In this document: in pieces, positions 9,249 to 17,196 of the stretch
Position numbering within the stretch: the first letter of the stretch is position 1
Layout: each line of letters begins with the position of its first letter
Assembly (NCBI RefSeq): GCF_040361215.1
Contig: NZ_APND01000001.1
Location: 558,001-622,000 of the forward strand
Length of the DNA: 64,000 bases
From: Salinisphaera dokdonensis
Lineage (GTDB): Bacteria > Pseudomonadota > Gammaproteobacteria > Nevskiales > Salinisphaeraceae
Direction of reading: 5' to 3'
Notes under the pieces: generated by a model
Seen by the model: only the letters and a program-made list of their open reading frames with translations
Databases searched by the model: none
What the model was told of the DNA's origin: nothing
Translations under genes and position numbers: made by a program

Positions 9249-9974
9249 TCAGGCCTTGTCTGTCTGCTGCTCGCCAAGCTGCTCGGACAGACGCTTCGTC
9301 AGCGCTTCCAGCTCGTCCTGGCGACGTTCCAGCGAGTCGATATGATCGAGCATGGCGTCGATGCCGTTGGCGACCGGATCGGGCATGTCCTGGGCTACGC
9401 CATAGGTCGAGAAGCCGATTCGATCGGCGGTCTCGCGGCGCCGATCCTCAGGGGTGCCGTCCTTGCACTTGACCAGCTTGGCCGGCACGCCGACTGCGGT
9501 GCAGCCGGGCGGCACTTCCTTGACCACCACCGCATTGGAGCCGATCCGCGCGCCGGCGCCGACCGTGAACGGACCCAAAACCTTGGCGCCCGCGCCCACG
9601 ACCACGTCGTTGGCCAGCGTGGGATGGCGCTTGCCGGGATTCCAGCTGGTGCCGCCGAGCGTTACGCCCTGATAGAGCGTCACGTCGTCGCCGATTTCGG
9701 TGGTCTCGCCGATCACCACGCCAAAGCCGTGGTCGATGAAGAACCGCCGGCCGATGGTCACGCCCGGATGGATTTCGATGCCCGTCACCCAGCGCGACAT
9801 GTGCGATACGAAGCGCGCGACCCATTTCAGCCGGTGCGTCCAGCACCAGTTCGCGACGCGATGCCACCAGAGCGCGTGCAGGCCAGGATAAGAGAAGACC
9901 ACCTCCCAGACGCTGCGCGCGGCGGGGTCGCGCTCGAAGATGGTCTGAATGTCTTCGCGCATGCGGGCGATCAT
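9249..9974 (-). CDS. cysE: Serine O-acetyltransferase
   Basis: CysE makes O-acetylserine, the cysteine precursor, from serine and acetyl-CoA. The 241-aa length fits the short (Pseudomonas/Bacillus-type) form. The left-handed beta-helix hexapeptides are visible (IEIHPGVTIGRRFFIDHGFG, VTLYQGVTLGGT), with active-site His/Asp in FIDHG. The ATG at 9974 (MIARMREDIQTIF) aligns with family starts; an in-frame TTG at 9986 is the alternative. The C-terminal 30 residues form a predicted coiled coil (DSLERRQDELEALTKRLSEQ). A 22-codon upstream reading frame ends on this ATG. Confidence 0.93.
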   Translation of the reverse strand: MIARMREDIQTIFERDPAARSVWEVVFSYPGLHALWWHRVANWCWTHRLKWVARFVSHMSRWVTGIEIHPGVTIGRRFFIDHGFGVVIGETTEIGDDVTLYQGVTLGGTSWNPGKRHPTLANDVVVGAGAKVLGPFTVGAGARIGSNAVVVKEVPPGCTAVGVPAKLVKCKDGTPEDRRRETADRIGFSTYGVAQDMPDPVANGIDAMLDHIDSLERRQDELEALTKRLSEQLGEQQTDKA

Positions 9975-10039
9975 TTCGCGCCCCAAAGCGCAGCCAGCGC
10001 AGGCGCCTGCGCGACTGATGGCGAATCGTGCTGATTCAT
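9971..10039 (-). CDS. Candidate 22-aa leader peptide upstream of cysE
   Basis: The ATG at 10039 is preceded by GAGGA with 7-8 nt spacing. The frame encodes MNQHDSPSVAQAPALAALWG then AK. Its TGA stop overlaps the cysE ATG (ATGA). The layout suggests translational coupling to cysE. There are no cysteine or serine runs, so classical attenuation is not obvious. Only position and ribosome-binding site support it; it may not be a functional peptide. Confidence 0.4.
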   Translation of the reverse strand: MNQHDSPSVAQAPALAALWGAK

Positions 10040-10141
10040 GCTGTTGTCCTCGCGCCGATCGGGCGTTATTCGGTCAGTACCCCACTATTTCGGGTCGCGC
10101 GCCACCGGATCAAGTCTTACGAGTCGTTCTTCGACAGACAG

Positions 10142-10945
10142 TCAGTTCTGATCGGTGCGCGTATCGCCCGTATCCATCGCGCCGCGAAGCGGTCGCCGGC
10201 GCGGGTCCAGCGCGCGCAGCGCGCCGCGCAGGATATTGAGTTCGGTACGATCCGGCGCGGCGCGATTGAACAGTCGACGCACCCGGCGCATCAGTACACC
10301 CGGCGCTTCGGGATCGAGAAAACCGCTGGTCTCGAGTACGTCCTGCCAGTGGCTGAACAGGCCCTCCATGTCGGCCGTGGATACCGGCTCGTGCGCCGGC
10401 ACGGCTTCCGGCGCGTCGCCCGCCGCCATGCGCAGCTCGTAGGCCACAACCTGCACGGCCGCCGCCAGATTAAGCGAGCGGTAGTCCGGATTGGTCGGCA
10501 CCTGCAGATGCAGCTGGCACAGATCAAGCTCAGCGTTCTCCAGACCGCTGCGTTCACGCCCGAATACGAGCGCCACGGTCTGATCCTGCGCCAGCTCGAC
10601 CGCGCGCACGGCGGCCGTACGCGCATCGACCAACGGCCAATGGGTACTGCGTCGGCGCGCACTCGCGCCGATCGCCAGCACGCAATCGCCGATCGCCTCT
10701 TCGAGCGTATCGACCACGCGCGCATTCTGGAGCACGTCGTCGGCGCCGGAGGCACGGGACGTCGCCTCCGCATCCGGATAACGCTCGGGCGCGACCAGCG
10801 CCAGGTCGTGCAGACCCATCACCTTCATGGCGCGAGCCGCCGCCCCGATATTGCCGGGGTGCTGGGCGCCGACCAGCACAATCCGCAGTCGGCCCAGGCG
10901 GGCCGCGTCGAAGGTCGGATTTTCGGGCGTGGCCGGGTCCGTCAT
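10142..10945 (-). CDS. trmJ: TrmJ, tRNA (Cm32/Um32) 2'-O-methyltransferase
   Basis: This SPOUT-family methyltransferase acts on position 32 of tRNAs. Family motifs are IVLVGAQHPGNIGAAARAMK near the N-terminus, VALVFGRERSGLENAEL in the middle and the knot segment NPDYRSLNLAAAVQVVAYEL. The ATG at 10945 gives 267 aa and has GAGA about 8 nt upstream; an ATG at 10960 would add five residues. It is divergent from suhB, a typical neighbour of trmJ in the isc region of E. coli relatives. Confidence 0.93.
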   Translation of the reverse strand: MTDPATPENPTFDAARLGRLRIVLVGAQHPGNIGAAARAMKVMGLHDLALVAPERYPDAEATSRASGADDVLQNARVVDTLEEAIGDCVLAIGASARRRSTHWPLVDARTAAVRAVELAQDQTVALVFGRERSGLENAELDLCQLHLQVPTNPDYRSLNLAAAVQVVAYELRMAAGDAPEAVPAHEPVSTADMEGLFSHWQDVLETSGFLDPEAPGVLMRRVRRLFNRAAPDRTELNILRGALRALDPRRRPLRGAMDTGDTRTDQN

Positions 10946-11045
10946 AACCGCGTCTCGCATCGCATAAGGCGTGCAGATGGTACGCTACCCGGCTTTTCAT
11001 GGCTCGCCGGGCACATCGATGCCGGGGTTCGACAAGGATTCGCCG

Positions 11046-11840
11046 ATGCAACCGTTGACCAATATCGCCGTAACGGCCGCCCGCCGTGCCGGGGACGTGA
11101 TCCTGGGCTACTACCGGCGTGGCGATACCGGCGAGGTGACCGCCAAGAGCGGCCGCAACGATTTCGTCACCGAAGCGGACCAGCGCGCCGAGCAGGTGAT
11201 CATCGACACCATCAGCCGCGTTTACCCGGATCATGCCTTCATGGCCGAGGAATCGGGCGAAGCCGGCGATTCGGACACCGTCTGGATCATCGACCCCATC
11301 GACGGCACCGCCAATTTCATTGCCGGCATCCCGCATTTCTGTGTCTCGATCGCCTGCCAGGTCAACGGCGTGCTCGAACACGCGGTGATCTACGATCCGG
11401 TCAAGGATGAGCTGTTCACCGCCGATCGCGGTGCCGGCTCCAGCCTGGATGGCAAGCGTATCCGCGTGACTCGTACCGTGCGTCTGCGCCAGGCCCTGCT
11501 CGCGACCGGCTTTGCCTATCGCAAGAAACAGGACATCGCCACCCATATGCCGGTGTTCAACCGCCTGCTGTCGGCGAGCTCGGACATCCGTCGTGCCGGC
11601 TCGGCTGCACTGGACCTGGCTTATGTTGCCGCCGGGCGCCTCGACGGCTTCTGGGAAATGGGTCTGGCGCCCTGGGATATGGCGGCGGGCATACTCATGG
11701 TGCGCGGCGCGGGCGGTATCGCTGGCGATATCAAGGATCGTGATCCGATGGAAACCGGCAATGTCATTGCGTCCAATCCCAAACTCTATCCGCAGCTGAT
11801 CGAGAAGATCGAGCGCACGCCGAGCGGGCGCGCTTCTTAG
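11046..11840 (+). CDS. suhB: SuhB, inositol-1-monophosphatase family protein
   Basis: This 264-aa Mg/Li-sensitive phosphatase is also known in E. coli as an rRNA antitermination and ribosome-maturation factor. The motifs EESGEAGDSDTVWIIDPIDG and WDMAAGILMVRGAGG supply the metal-binding Glu/Asp residues. The ATG at 11046 (MQPLTNIAVTAARRAG) matches the E. coli start and is preceded by AAGGA at 8 nt. Another in-frame ATG at 10971 lacks conserved sequence. It is transcribed away from trmJ across about 100 bp. Confidence 0.94.
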   Translation: MQPLTNIAVTAARRAGDVILGYYRRGDTGEVTAKSGRNDFVTEADQRAEQVIIDTISRVYPDHAFMAEESGEAGDSDTVWIIDPIDGTANFIAGIPHFCVSIACQVNGVLEHAVIYDPVKDELFTADRGAGSSLDGKRIRVTRTVRLRQALLATGFAYRKKQDIATHMPVFNRLLSASSDIRRAGSAALDLAYVAAGRLDGFWEMGLAPWDMAAGILMVRGAGGIAGDIKDRDPMETGNVIASNPKLYPQLIEKIERTPSGRAS

Positions 11841-11939
11841 GTCACACCAGCGGCGCTCTTTTAACGCGGTCATCACGCTCAAGAACCGCTAACTTCGGGC
11901 CGCAAGTCTTTCGGCGCTCACGAGTTTGACGGACCTTTT

Positions 11940-12010
11940 GTTTCGCACTGCTGTGCGAGTCACTTCTCTTTGCTTGTCCAAAGAGAAGTGCCCAAGAGAA
12001 AGGACACCCG
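11940..12010 (+). repeat. Left terminal inverted repeat of the structured element
   Basis: It begins GTTTCGCACTGCTGTGCGAG and ends GGACACCC. It contains two hairpins. One is CGCAC-TGCT-GTGCG at 11944-11957. The other is a perfect 12-bp stem CACTTCTCTTTG/CAAAGAGAAGTG (11961-11990) closing a CTTGTC loop. Confidence 0.8.
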
Positions 12011-12420
12011 GGCACGGCGCCGGCTGCGCCGGTGCACTCCAACACGCAGCGGCGACGGGATGCGTACAGAACTCGGATCGCTTTGGCGATCCTCAAACAT
12101 GCTGTACGCACCGGCGCAGTGCGCCGGACACCCGCCGCCACTACGTGCCTCCGTCGCCGTGCAACGGGACCCGATACAAGACACCAAGCTAAAAGCGAGA
12201 GTCGCGTCGCCTGCCGAACAGAAATTAGGCGTGCGACTCTGCTCTTGTCGGATTAAGCGAGTGACAGCGAGCCTGCCTGTATTGGGGCCCCTTTAGCGTA
12301 GCGCCGAGCAGCGGAGCGCGGCCGGGATCAAGCAGCCGGATGTCTGAGCGAAGCGAGTTCCGGCTGCGCCCGGCCGGGCGAGCAGCGCAGGGCATCGGCG
12401 CGAAGCGCCGACGCAAGACG

Positions 12421-12490
12421 GGGTGTCTTTTGTATTGGTGACTTTTATTTGGACAAGCAAATAAAAGACACTCGCACAGCAGTGCGAAAC
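12421..12490 (-). repeat. Right terminal inverted repeat of the structured element
   Basis: Its reverse complement matches the left terminus over about 70 bp, from GTTTCGCACTGCTGTGCGAG to GACACCC. The internal stem is CTTTTATTTG/CAAATAAAAG (12442-12467) with a GACAAG loop. It differs from the left stem at several positions, yet both strands changed together and pairing is kept. Confidence 0.8.
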
Positions 12491-12604
12491 CCCAAGCGGC
12501 GCCCGCCTACGCCGTTGATTCAGAACTCATTGCTTCACACCACCAGCGTTTCAGCTCTTCCAGACGAGCTCCGCTTTCGCCGTACGCCACTCCGCCCAGA
12601 AAAG

Positions 12605-13546
12605 CTAACGCGTAACCCGCGCCGCCTTCTCGGCGTCCTCTTCCTTCGGCGGGAACAGGTCGTGGGCGTTGATATCCAGCCGTAGCGCCAGCGCGCTGGC
12701 GACGAAGATCGACGAATAGGTACCGATCAGCACGCCAATCAGCAGCGCGGTGGCAAAACCGTGGATGATCTCGCCGCCGAGGAAGAACAGTGCCAGCAAC
12801 GTGAGAATCGTGGTGCCGGATGTCATCAACGTACGCGCGAGCGTCTGGTTGATCGAGGCATTGACCACATCGGTCGGCGTTGCCTTGCGCATGCGCCGGA
12901 AGTTCTCGCGAATACGGTCGTAGACCACGATCGTGTCGTTGAGCGAGTAACCGATCACCGCCAGCAGCGCCGCCAGCACGGTGAGATCGAAGTCCAGATG
13001 GAACAATGAGAACACGCCGAGCGTGATCAGCACGTCATGCACGAGAGCGGCGACCGCGCCCGCGGCCAGCTTCCAGTGGAAACGCACGATCACGTAGATC
13101 AGGATCGCGATCACGGTATAGAGCAGCGCCAAGCCGCCCTTGTTGATCAGCTCGTCGCCCACCTGCGGGCCAACGAACTCGACGCGGCGCAGTTCGGCCT
13201 CACTGTTCTGGCCCTGGAGTGACTGCATCACCTGCGTGCTGACTTCGGAGCTCTCGGCGCCCTCTTCGCTGGCGAGACGGATCATCACCGCATCGGAAGC
13301 GCCAAAATGCTGGACCGTGGCATCCGGATAGCCGCCTTCGCCCAACGCGCTACGGACATCCTCAAGCGGAACCGCGTCCGGGTAGCCGACCTCGACCACC
13401 ACGCCGCCGGTGAAGTCCACACCGAAGGACAGCTTCTCCATCGAGAACGACACGAAAGTGATCAGCACAAGCAGTGCCGAGAAAACGATCGCGTACTTGC
13501 CGTAGCTGACGAAGTCGATCGATGTATTGGGCTTGATCAGGCGCAT
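12605..13546 (-). CDS. secF: SecF, protein translocase accessory subunit
   Basis: This 313-aa inner-membrane protein of the SecDF-YajC complex uses the proton-motive force to help pull proteins through SecYEG. There are six predicted membrane helices. The first periplasmic loop contains VDFTGGVVVEVGYP (the FTGG motif). The later region YSLNDTIVVYDRIRENFR is the SecF/SecD signature. It follows secD by 10 bp and is the last gene of the yajC-secD-secF set, with the structured element downstream. Confidence 0.96.
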   Translation of the reverse strand: MRLIKPNTSIDFVSYGKYAIVFSALLVLITFVSFSMEKLSFGVDFTGGVVVEVGYPDAVPLEDVRSALGEGGYPDATVQHFGASDAVMIRLASEEGAESSEVSTQVMQSLQGQNSEAELRRVEFVGPQVGDELINKGGLALLYTVIAILIYVIVRFHWKLAAGAVAALVHDVLITLGVFSLFHLDFDLTVLAALLAVIGYSLNDTIVVYDRIRENFRRMRKATPTDVVNASINQTLARTLMTSGTTILTLLALFFLGGEIIHGFATALLIGVLIGTYSSIFVASALALRLDINAHDLFPPKEEDAEKAARVTR

Positions 13547-13556
13547 ATCGGACGAC

Positions 13557-15410
13557 TCAGATGGAAAGGCCTTGGAGCCGACGCTTGCGGCCGTAGACCA
13601 GATTGGCGATGGCGCGGGTGCCGACGATGGCGGTGAACATCGAGGTAACGATGCCCAGCGACAGGGTCACCGCGAAGCCCTTGATCGGGCCGGTACCGAA
13701 GCCGAACAGCACAACCGCCGCGATCAGGGTCGTGACGTTGGCATCGGCAATCGACGAAAACGCCTTGTCATAACCGGCCTTGATCGCAGACTGCGGGGTA
13801 TTCCCCGCGTCCAGCTCCTCACGTATTCGCTCGAATATCAGCACGTTGGCGTCAACCGCCATACCGACGGTCAGCACGATGCCGGCAATACCCGGCAGCG
13901 TGAGCGTGGCCTGCAGCAACGACAGCAGCGCCACGATCAGGATCAGGTTCATGAACAGCGCGGCGTTGGCGAACAGCCCGAAACCGCGGTAGTAGATGAC
14001 CATGAACACCACAACCAGCAGGAAGCCCACGACCACCGCCATGCGGCCCTGCTCGATGTTGTCAGCACCCAGGCTCGGGCCGATGGTGCGTTCTTCGACG
14101 ATGTTCACCGGCGCGGCCAGCGCGCCTGCGCGCAGCAGCAGGGCCAGATCGGCGGCTTCCTTGCGCTCCAGGCCGGTGGTCTGGAACCGCTTGCCAAAGG
14201 CGCTGCGGATATTCGCGACGCTGATGACCTCTTCGACCTTCTTGCGTTCGCGGATCTCTTCCCCGTTTTCGTAGCGGGTCTCGATCTTGTTCTCGATGAA
14301 CAGCACCGCCATCGGATCACCGACATGCGCCGAGGTGACGTCGAACATCTTGCTCGCGGCCTGGCCATCCAGGGTCACGAACACGGCCGGGCTACCCGAC
14401 TGCTGGTCGAAACCGGACGACGCATCGACGAGCTGATCACCCGAGGCGATCACATCCTGCTCGAGCAGCAGCGGACGGCCATCGCGGGTCTGGTAGAGCT
14501 CCGTGCCGGCCGGCACCGTGCCACTGGACTGCGCGGCCTGGGCGTCCTTGCCCTGGGCAACGAGCCGGTATTCCAGCGTTGCCGTCTTGCCGAGCAGACG
14601 CTTGGCCTCGGCGGTGTCCTGCACGCCGGGCAGCTCGACGACGATGCGCGAATCGCCCTGACGCTGCACCAACGGCTCGGCCACGCCGAGTTCGTTCACA
14701 CGGTTACGCAGGGTGGTGAGGTTCTGCTGCAGCGCGAAATCGGTGATGCGCTGCTGCTCGGTCTCGTTGAGCGTGGCCACGAGCATGTTGTCGCCGCCCG
14801 AGGCCTCGCGGAATTCGAGCACGCTGAATTCGCTGGTCAGCGCATTGCGCGCTTCGCTCATGACATCGGTGTTAGGGAACTGCAGCCGAACGGTGTCGCC
14901 GTCGCGTGTGGCGCGGCTGTAGCGGATCGACTCGTCCCGCAGGAAACGCGGGAGGTCCCGGGAGTAGCGGTCATAGGTCTCGTTGAAGACCGTTTCCATG
15001 TCCACTTCGAGCAGGAAATGCACGCCGCCGCGCAGATCCAGGCCCAGCGCCATCGGCTCCGCACCGACCGCGCGCAGCCAGTCCGGCGTGCTCGGGGCGA
15101 GATTGAGCGCGATGGTGAAATCGTTACCGAGTTGGCGCTTGAGCACGCCGGCGGCCTTGAGCTGGGACTCGGTGTTCTCGTAGAGCGCCAGCAGACGCCC
15201 TTCCTCGAGCGTGATGTCTCTGGGCGCGGCATCCGCCTCGGTCAGGGTCCGGCGCACGCGCTGCACGAGCGCCTGGCTGGCCGGGTCGCCGCTCGCCTGC
15301 GATACCTGCACCGCCGGCTGCTCACCGTAGAGGTTGGGCAACGCATAAAGCACGCCCGCCGCAAGCACGAACAGCAGCAGCAGGTATTTCCACAACGGAT
15401 AGCGATTCAT
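13557..15410 (-). CDS. secD: SecD, protein translocase accessory subunit
   Basis: This 617-aa partner of SecF has one N-terminal membrane helix (YLLLLFVLAAGVLYALPNLY). A large periplasmic P1 region includes LGLDLRGGVHFLLEVD. Five C-terminal helices carry GMAVDANVLIFERIREEL. Length and motif order are normal. It is 80 bp downstream of yajC and 10 bp upstream of secF. Confidence 0.97.
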   Translation of the reverse strand: MNRYPLWKYLLLLFVLAAGVLYALPNLYGEQPAVQVSQASGDPASQALVQRVRRTLTEADAAPRDITLEEGRLLALYENTESQLKAAGVLKRQLGNDFTIALNLAPSTPDWLRAVGAEPMALGLDLRGGVHFLLEVDMETVFNETYDRYSRDLPRFLRDESIRYSRATRDGDTVRLQFPNTDVMSEARNALTSEFSVLEFREASGGDNMLVATLNETEQQRITDFALQQNLTTLRNRVNELGVAEPLVQRQGDSRIVVELPGVQDTAEAKRLLGKTATLEYRLVAQGKDAQAAQSSGTVPAGTELYQTRDGRPLLLEQDVIASGDQLVDASSGFDQQSGSPAVFVTLDGQAASKMFDVTSAHVGDPMAVLFIENKIETRYENGEEIRERKKVEEVISVANIRSAFGKRFQTTGLERKEAADLALLLRAGALAAPVNIVEERTIGPSLGADNIEQGRMAVVVGFLLVVVFMVIYYRGFGLFANAALFMNLILIVALLSLLQATLTLPGIAGIVLTVGMAVDANVLIFERIREELDAGNTPQSAIKAGYDKAFSSIADANVTTLIAAVVLFGFGTGPIKGFAVTLSLGIVTSMFTAIVGTRAIANLVYGRKRRLQGLSI

Positions 15411-15489
15411 AGGGCCCCGACCAAAGGTCTACGGTCCTGCCCGACCCACGCCTCGTCACGCGGCCGGACAGACCAAACGAGGATGCGCT

Positions 15490-15816
15490 CTAGAGCGATT
15501 CCAGCGTGCCTTTGGGCACGACGCTGGCAACAGCGTTCTTCTGGATACGGATTTCAACGCCGTCGGATACTTCCACGACGATGAAGTTTTCGCCGACCTG
15601 GCGAATCTTGCCGGCTACGCCACCCGAGGTAACGACCTCGACGCCCTTGTCCAGGCTCTCGAGCAACTTCTTGTGCTCCTTCTGGCGCTTCATCTGCGGC
15701 CGGATGATCATGAAGTACATGAACACGAAGAACAGACCGACCATGATGAGCGTGGGCATGATGCCGCCCGCTTGGCCGCCCGCCTGTGCATAGGCCGGAG
15801 AAATCAGAAAATCCAT
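15490..15816 (-). CDS. yajC: YajC, SecDF-associated small membrane protein
   Basis: This 108-aa single-pass protein associates with SecD and SecF. The membrane segment MPTLIMVGLFFVFMYFMIIR is followed by RPQMKRQKEHKKLLESLDKG and a small beta domain, the standard family layout. It lies between tgt (93 bp) and secD. Confidence 0.95.
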   Translation of the reverse strand: MDFLISPAYAQAGGQAGGIMPTLIMVGLFFVFMYFMIIRPQMKRQKEHKKLLESLDKGVEVVTSGGVAGKIRQVGENFIVVEVSDGVEIRIQKNAVASVVPKGTLESL

Positions 15817-15909
15817 AGGTCGCCTCTTTCGATGACTAGTGGTTCAGGCGTTGAACAAGCGGCGTAGTATGCCACAGCCGATCTCACCCCCGAGCTACGA
15901 TTTGCCGCC

Positions 15910-17055
15910 TCAGGCACCGGCGGCTCCGTAGCCAAACCAGGCGGCCTGGGCCGTGCCCGCGCCTTCAGGCGAATCGAAGAATTCGCGCATGAAGTCGGCA
16001 TAGCGATCCGCCTCGATCGCGCTGCGTATGCGCTGCATAAGCGCCTGATAATAGTAAAGGTTATGCCAGGTATTCAGCCGCGCGGACAGAATCTCGCCGC
16101 AGCGATACAGATGGTGCAGATAAGCCCGGCTGTAATTCGCACAGGTCGGACAGCCGCAGTTCGGGTCCAGCGGGCCGGTGTCGCGCTTGTGCACGGCGTT
16201 CTTGATCTTGACCACGCCCTCGGAGGTGAACAGATAGCCGTTGCGCGCGTTGCGGGTGGGCATGACGCAATCGAACATGTCGATACCGAAGGACACCGCG
16301 GCGACCAGATCCGACGGCGTGCCCACGCCCATCAGATAGCGCGGATAATCCGCCGGCGTCACCGGCAACACGCCTTCGAGCACGCGTGCCTTGAGCTCCC
16401 AGGATTCGCCCACGGACACGCCGCCAATGGCATAACCATCGAAGCCGATATCGACCAGCGCGGCCATGGACTCGGCGCGCAGATCGTCGAACACGCTGCC
16501 CTGATTGATGCCGAACAGCAGGTTGCTGCTGTCGCCGTGGGCCTCGCGGCAACGCGCCGCCCAGCGCATCGACAGCTGCATGGAGGTCGCGGCGTCTGCC
16601 TTGGCGACCGGGTAGTCCGTGCACTCGTCCAGGCACATGACGATATCCGAGTTCAGCGCATGCTGGACCTCGATCGAGCGCTCCGGCGACAGATACTGCG
16701 AGGAGCCGTCGATCGGCGAGCGAAAGGCCACACCGTCCTCGGTGAGCTTGCGCATCTCGGCCAGGCTCCAGACCTGGAAACCGCCGGAGTCGGTCAAAAT
16801 CGGCCGGTCCCAGTGCATGAAGTCGTGCAGGCCGCCGTGCAGGCCCACAATTTCGGTGCCCGGGCGCAGCATCAGGTGATAGGTGTTGCCCAGCACGATC
16901 TGGGCGCCGAGACCTTCGAGTTCCTCGGGCGTCATGCCCTTGACCGTGCCGTAGGTGCCTACCGGCATGAAGGTCGGGGTATCGACCACGCCGTGCGGCA
17001 GGGACAGGCGGGCGCGACGGGCGTCGCCGGATTGGGCCAGACGTTCTAGATGCAT
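15910..17055 (-). CDS. tgt: tRNA-guanine transglycosylase (queuosine insertion)
   Basis: Tgt exchanges guanine-34 for preQ1 in GUN-anticodon tRNAs. The active-site Asp is in LTDSGGFQVWSL. The zinc site is the Cys-X-Cys-X2-Cys cluster in NCGCPTCANYSRAYLHHL with its following His. The ATG at 17055 (MHLERLAQSGD, 381 aa) aligns with family starts. An in-frame ATG at 17079 would add eight residues including two cysteines, and no ribosome-binding site decides between them. queA is not in the window. Confidence 0.95.
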   Translation of the reverse strand: MHLERLAQSGDARRARLSLPHGVVDTPTFMPVGTYGTVKGMTPEELEGLGAQIVLGNTYHLMLRPGTEIVGLHGGLHDFMHWDRPILTDSGGFQVWSLAEMRKLTEDGVAFRSPIDGSSQYLSPERSIEVQHALNSDIVMCLDECTDYPVAKADAATSMQLSMRWAARCREAHGDSSNLLFGINQGSVFDDLRAESMAALVDIGFDGYAIGGVSVGESWELKARVLEGVLPVTPADYPRYLMGVGTPSDLVAAVSFGIDMFDCVMPTRNARNGYLFTSEGVVKIKNAVHKRDTGPLDPNCGCPTCANYSRAYLHHLYRCGEILSARLNTWHNLYYYQALMQRIRSAIEADRYADFMREFFDSPEGAGTAQAAWFGYGAAGA

Positions 17056-17196
17056 GGCGGCGCAGTGTAGACACGCCATCGCATGGCGTCGACGCCGGCA
17101 TGCGGCAATTCGTCAAATTGAGTCCGCGCCCACGCTACCCCTACACTGCCGCTTTCGCCGCGCCGCACCGGGCTCACCGGCCCCAATGGGGAACAC

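Larger units (their letters stand above)
11940..12490. repeat. 551-bp structured element with about 70-bp imperfect terminal inverted repeats
   Basis: Nothing in the roughly 760 bp between suhB and secF looks protein-coding. Positions 11940-12010 and 12421-12490 are inverted copies of one sequence. The interior holds further strong hairpins: 12012-12035; 12061-12110 (9-bp outer stem TGCGTACAG/CTGTACGCA and 7-bp inner stem GGATCGC/GCGATCC); 12111-12127; 12332-12367 (GCAGCCGGA/TCCGGCTGC); and 12395-12411. No transposase is present. It could be a MITE-like element, a complex palindromic repeat or a structured RNA. I recall similar ends in other gammaproteobacterial intergenic regions but cannot name a family. 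Confidence 0.75.

Noticed and set aside
11841..12604. Several 60-110-codon frames inside the structured element
   Set aside because: They cross the hairpins, contain no family signature and differ between the two inverted ends. The structure explains the sequence better than coding does.
13527..15584. Long plus-strand open frame (685 codons) across secD
   Set aside because: It is antisense to secD, His/Gln/Arg-rich and without recognisable domains. High GC content makes long shadow frames common.
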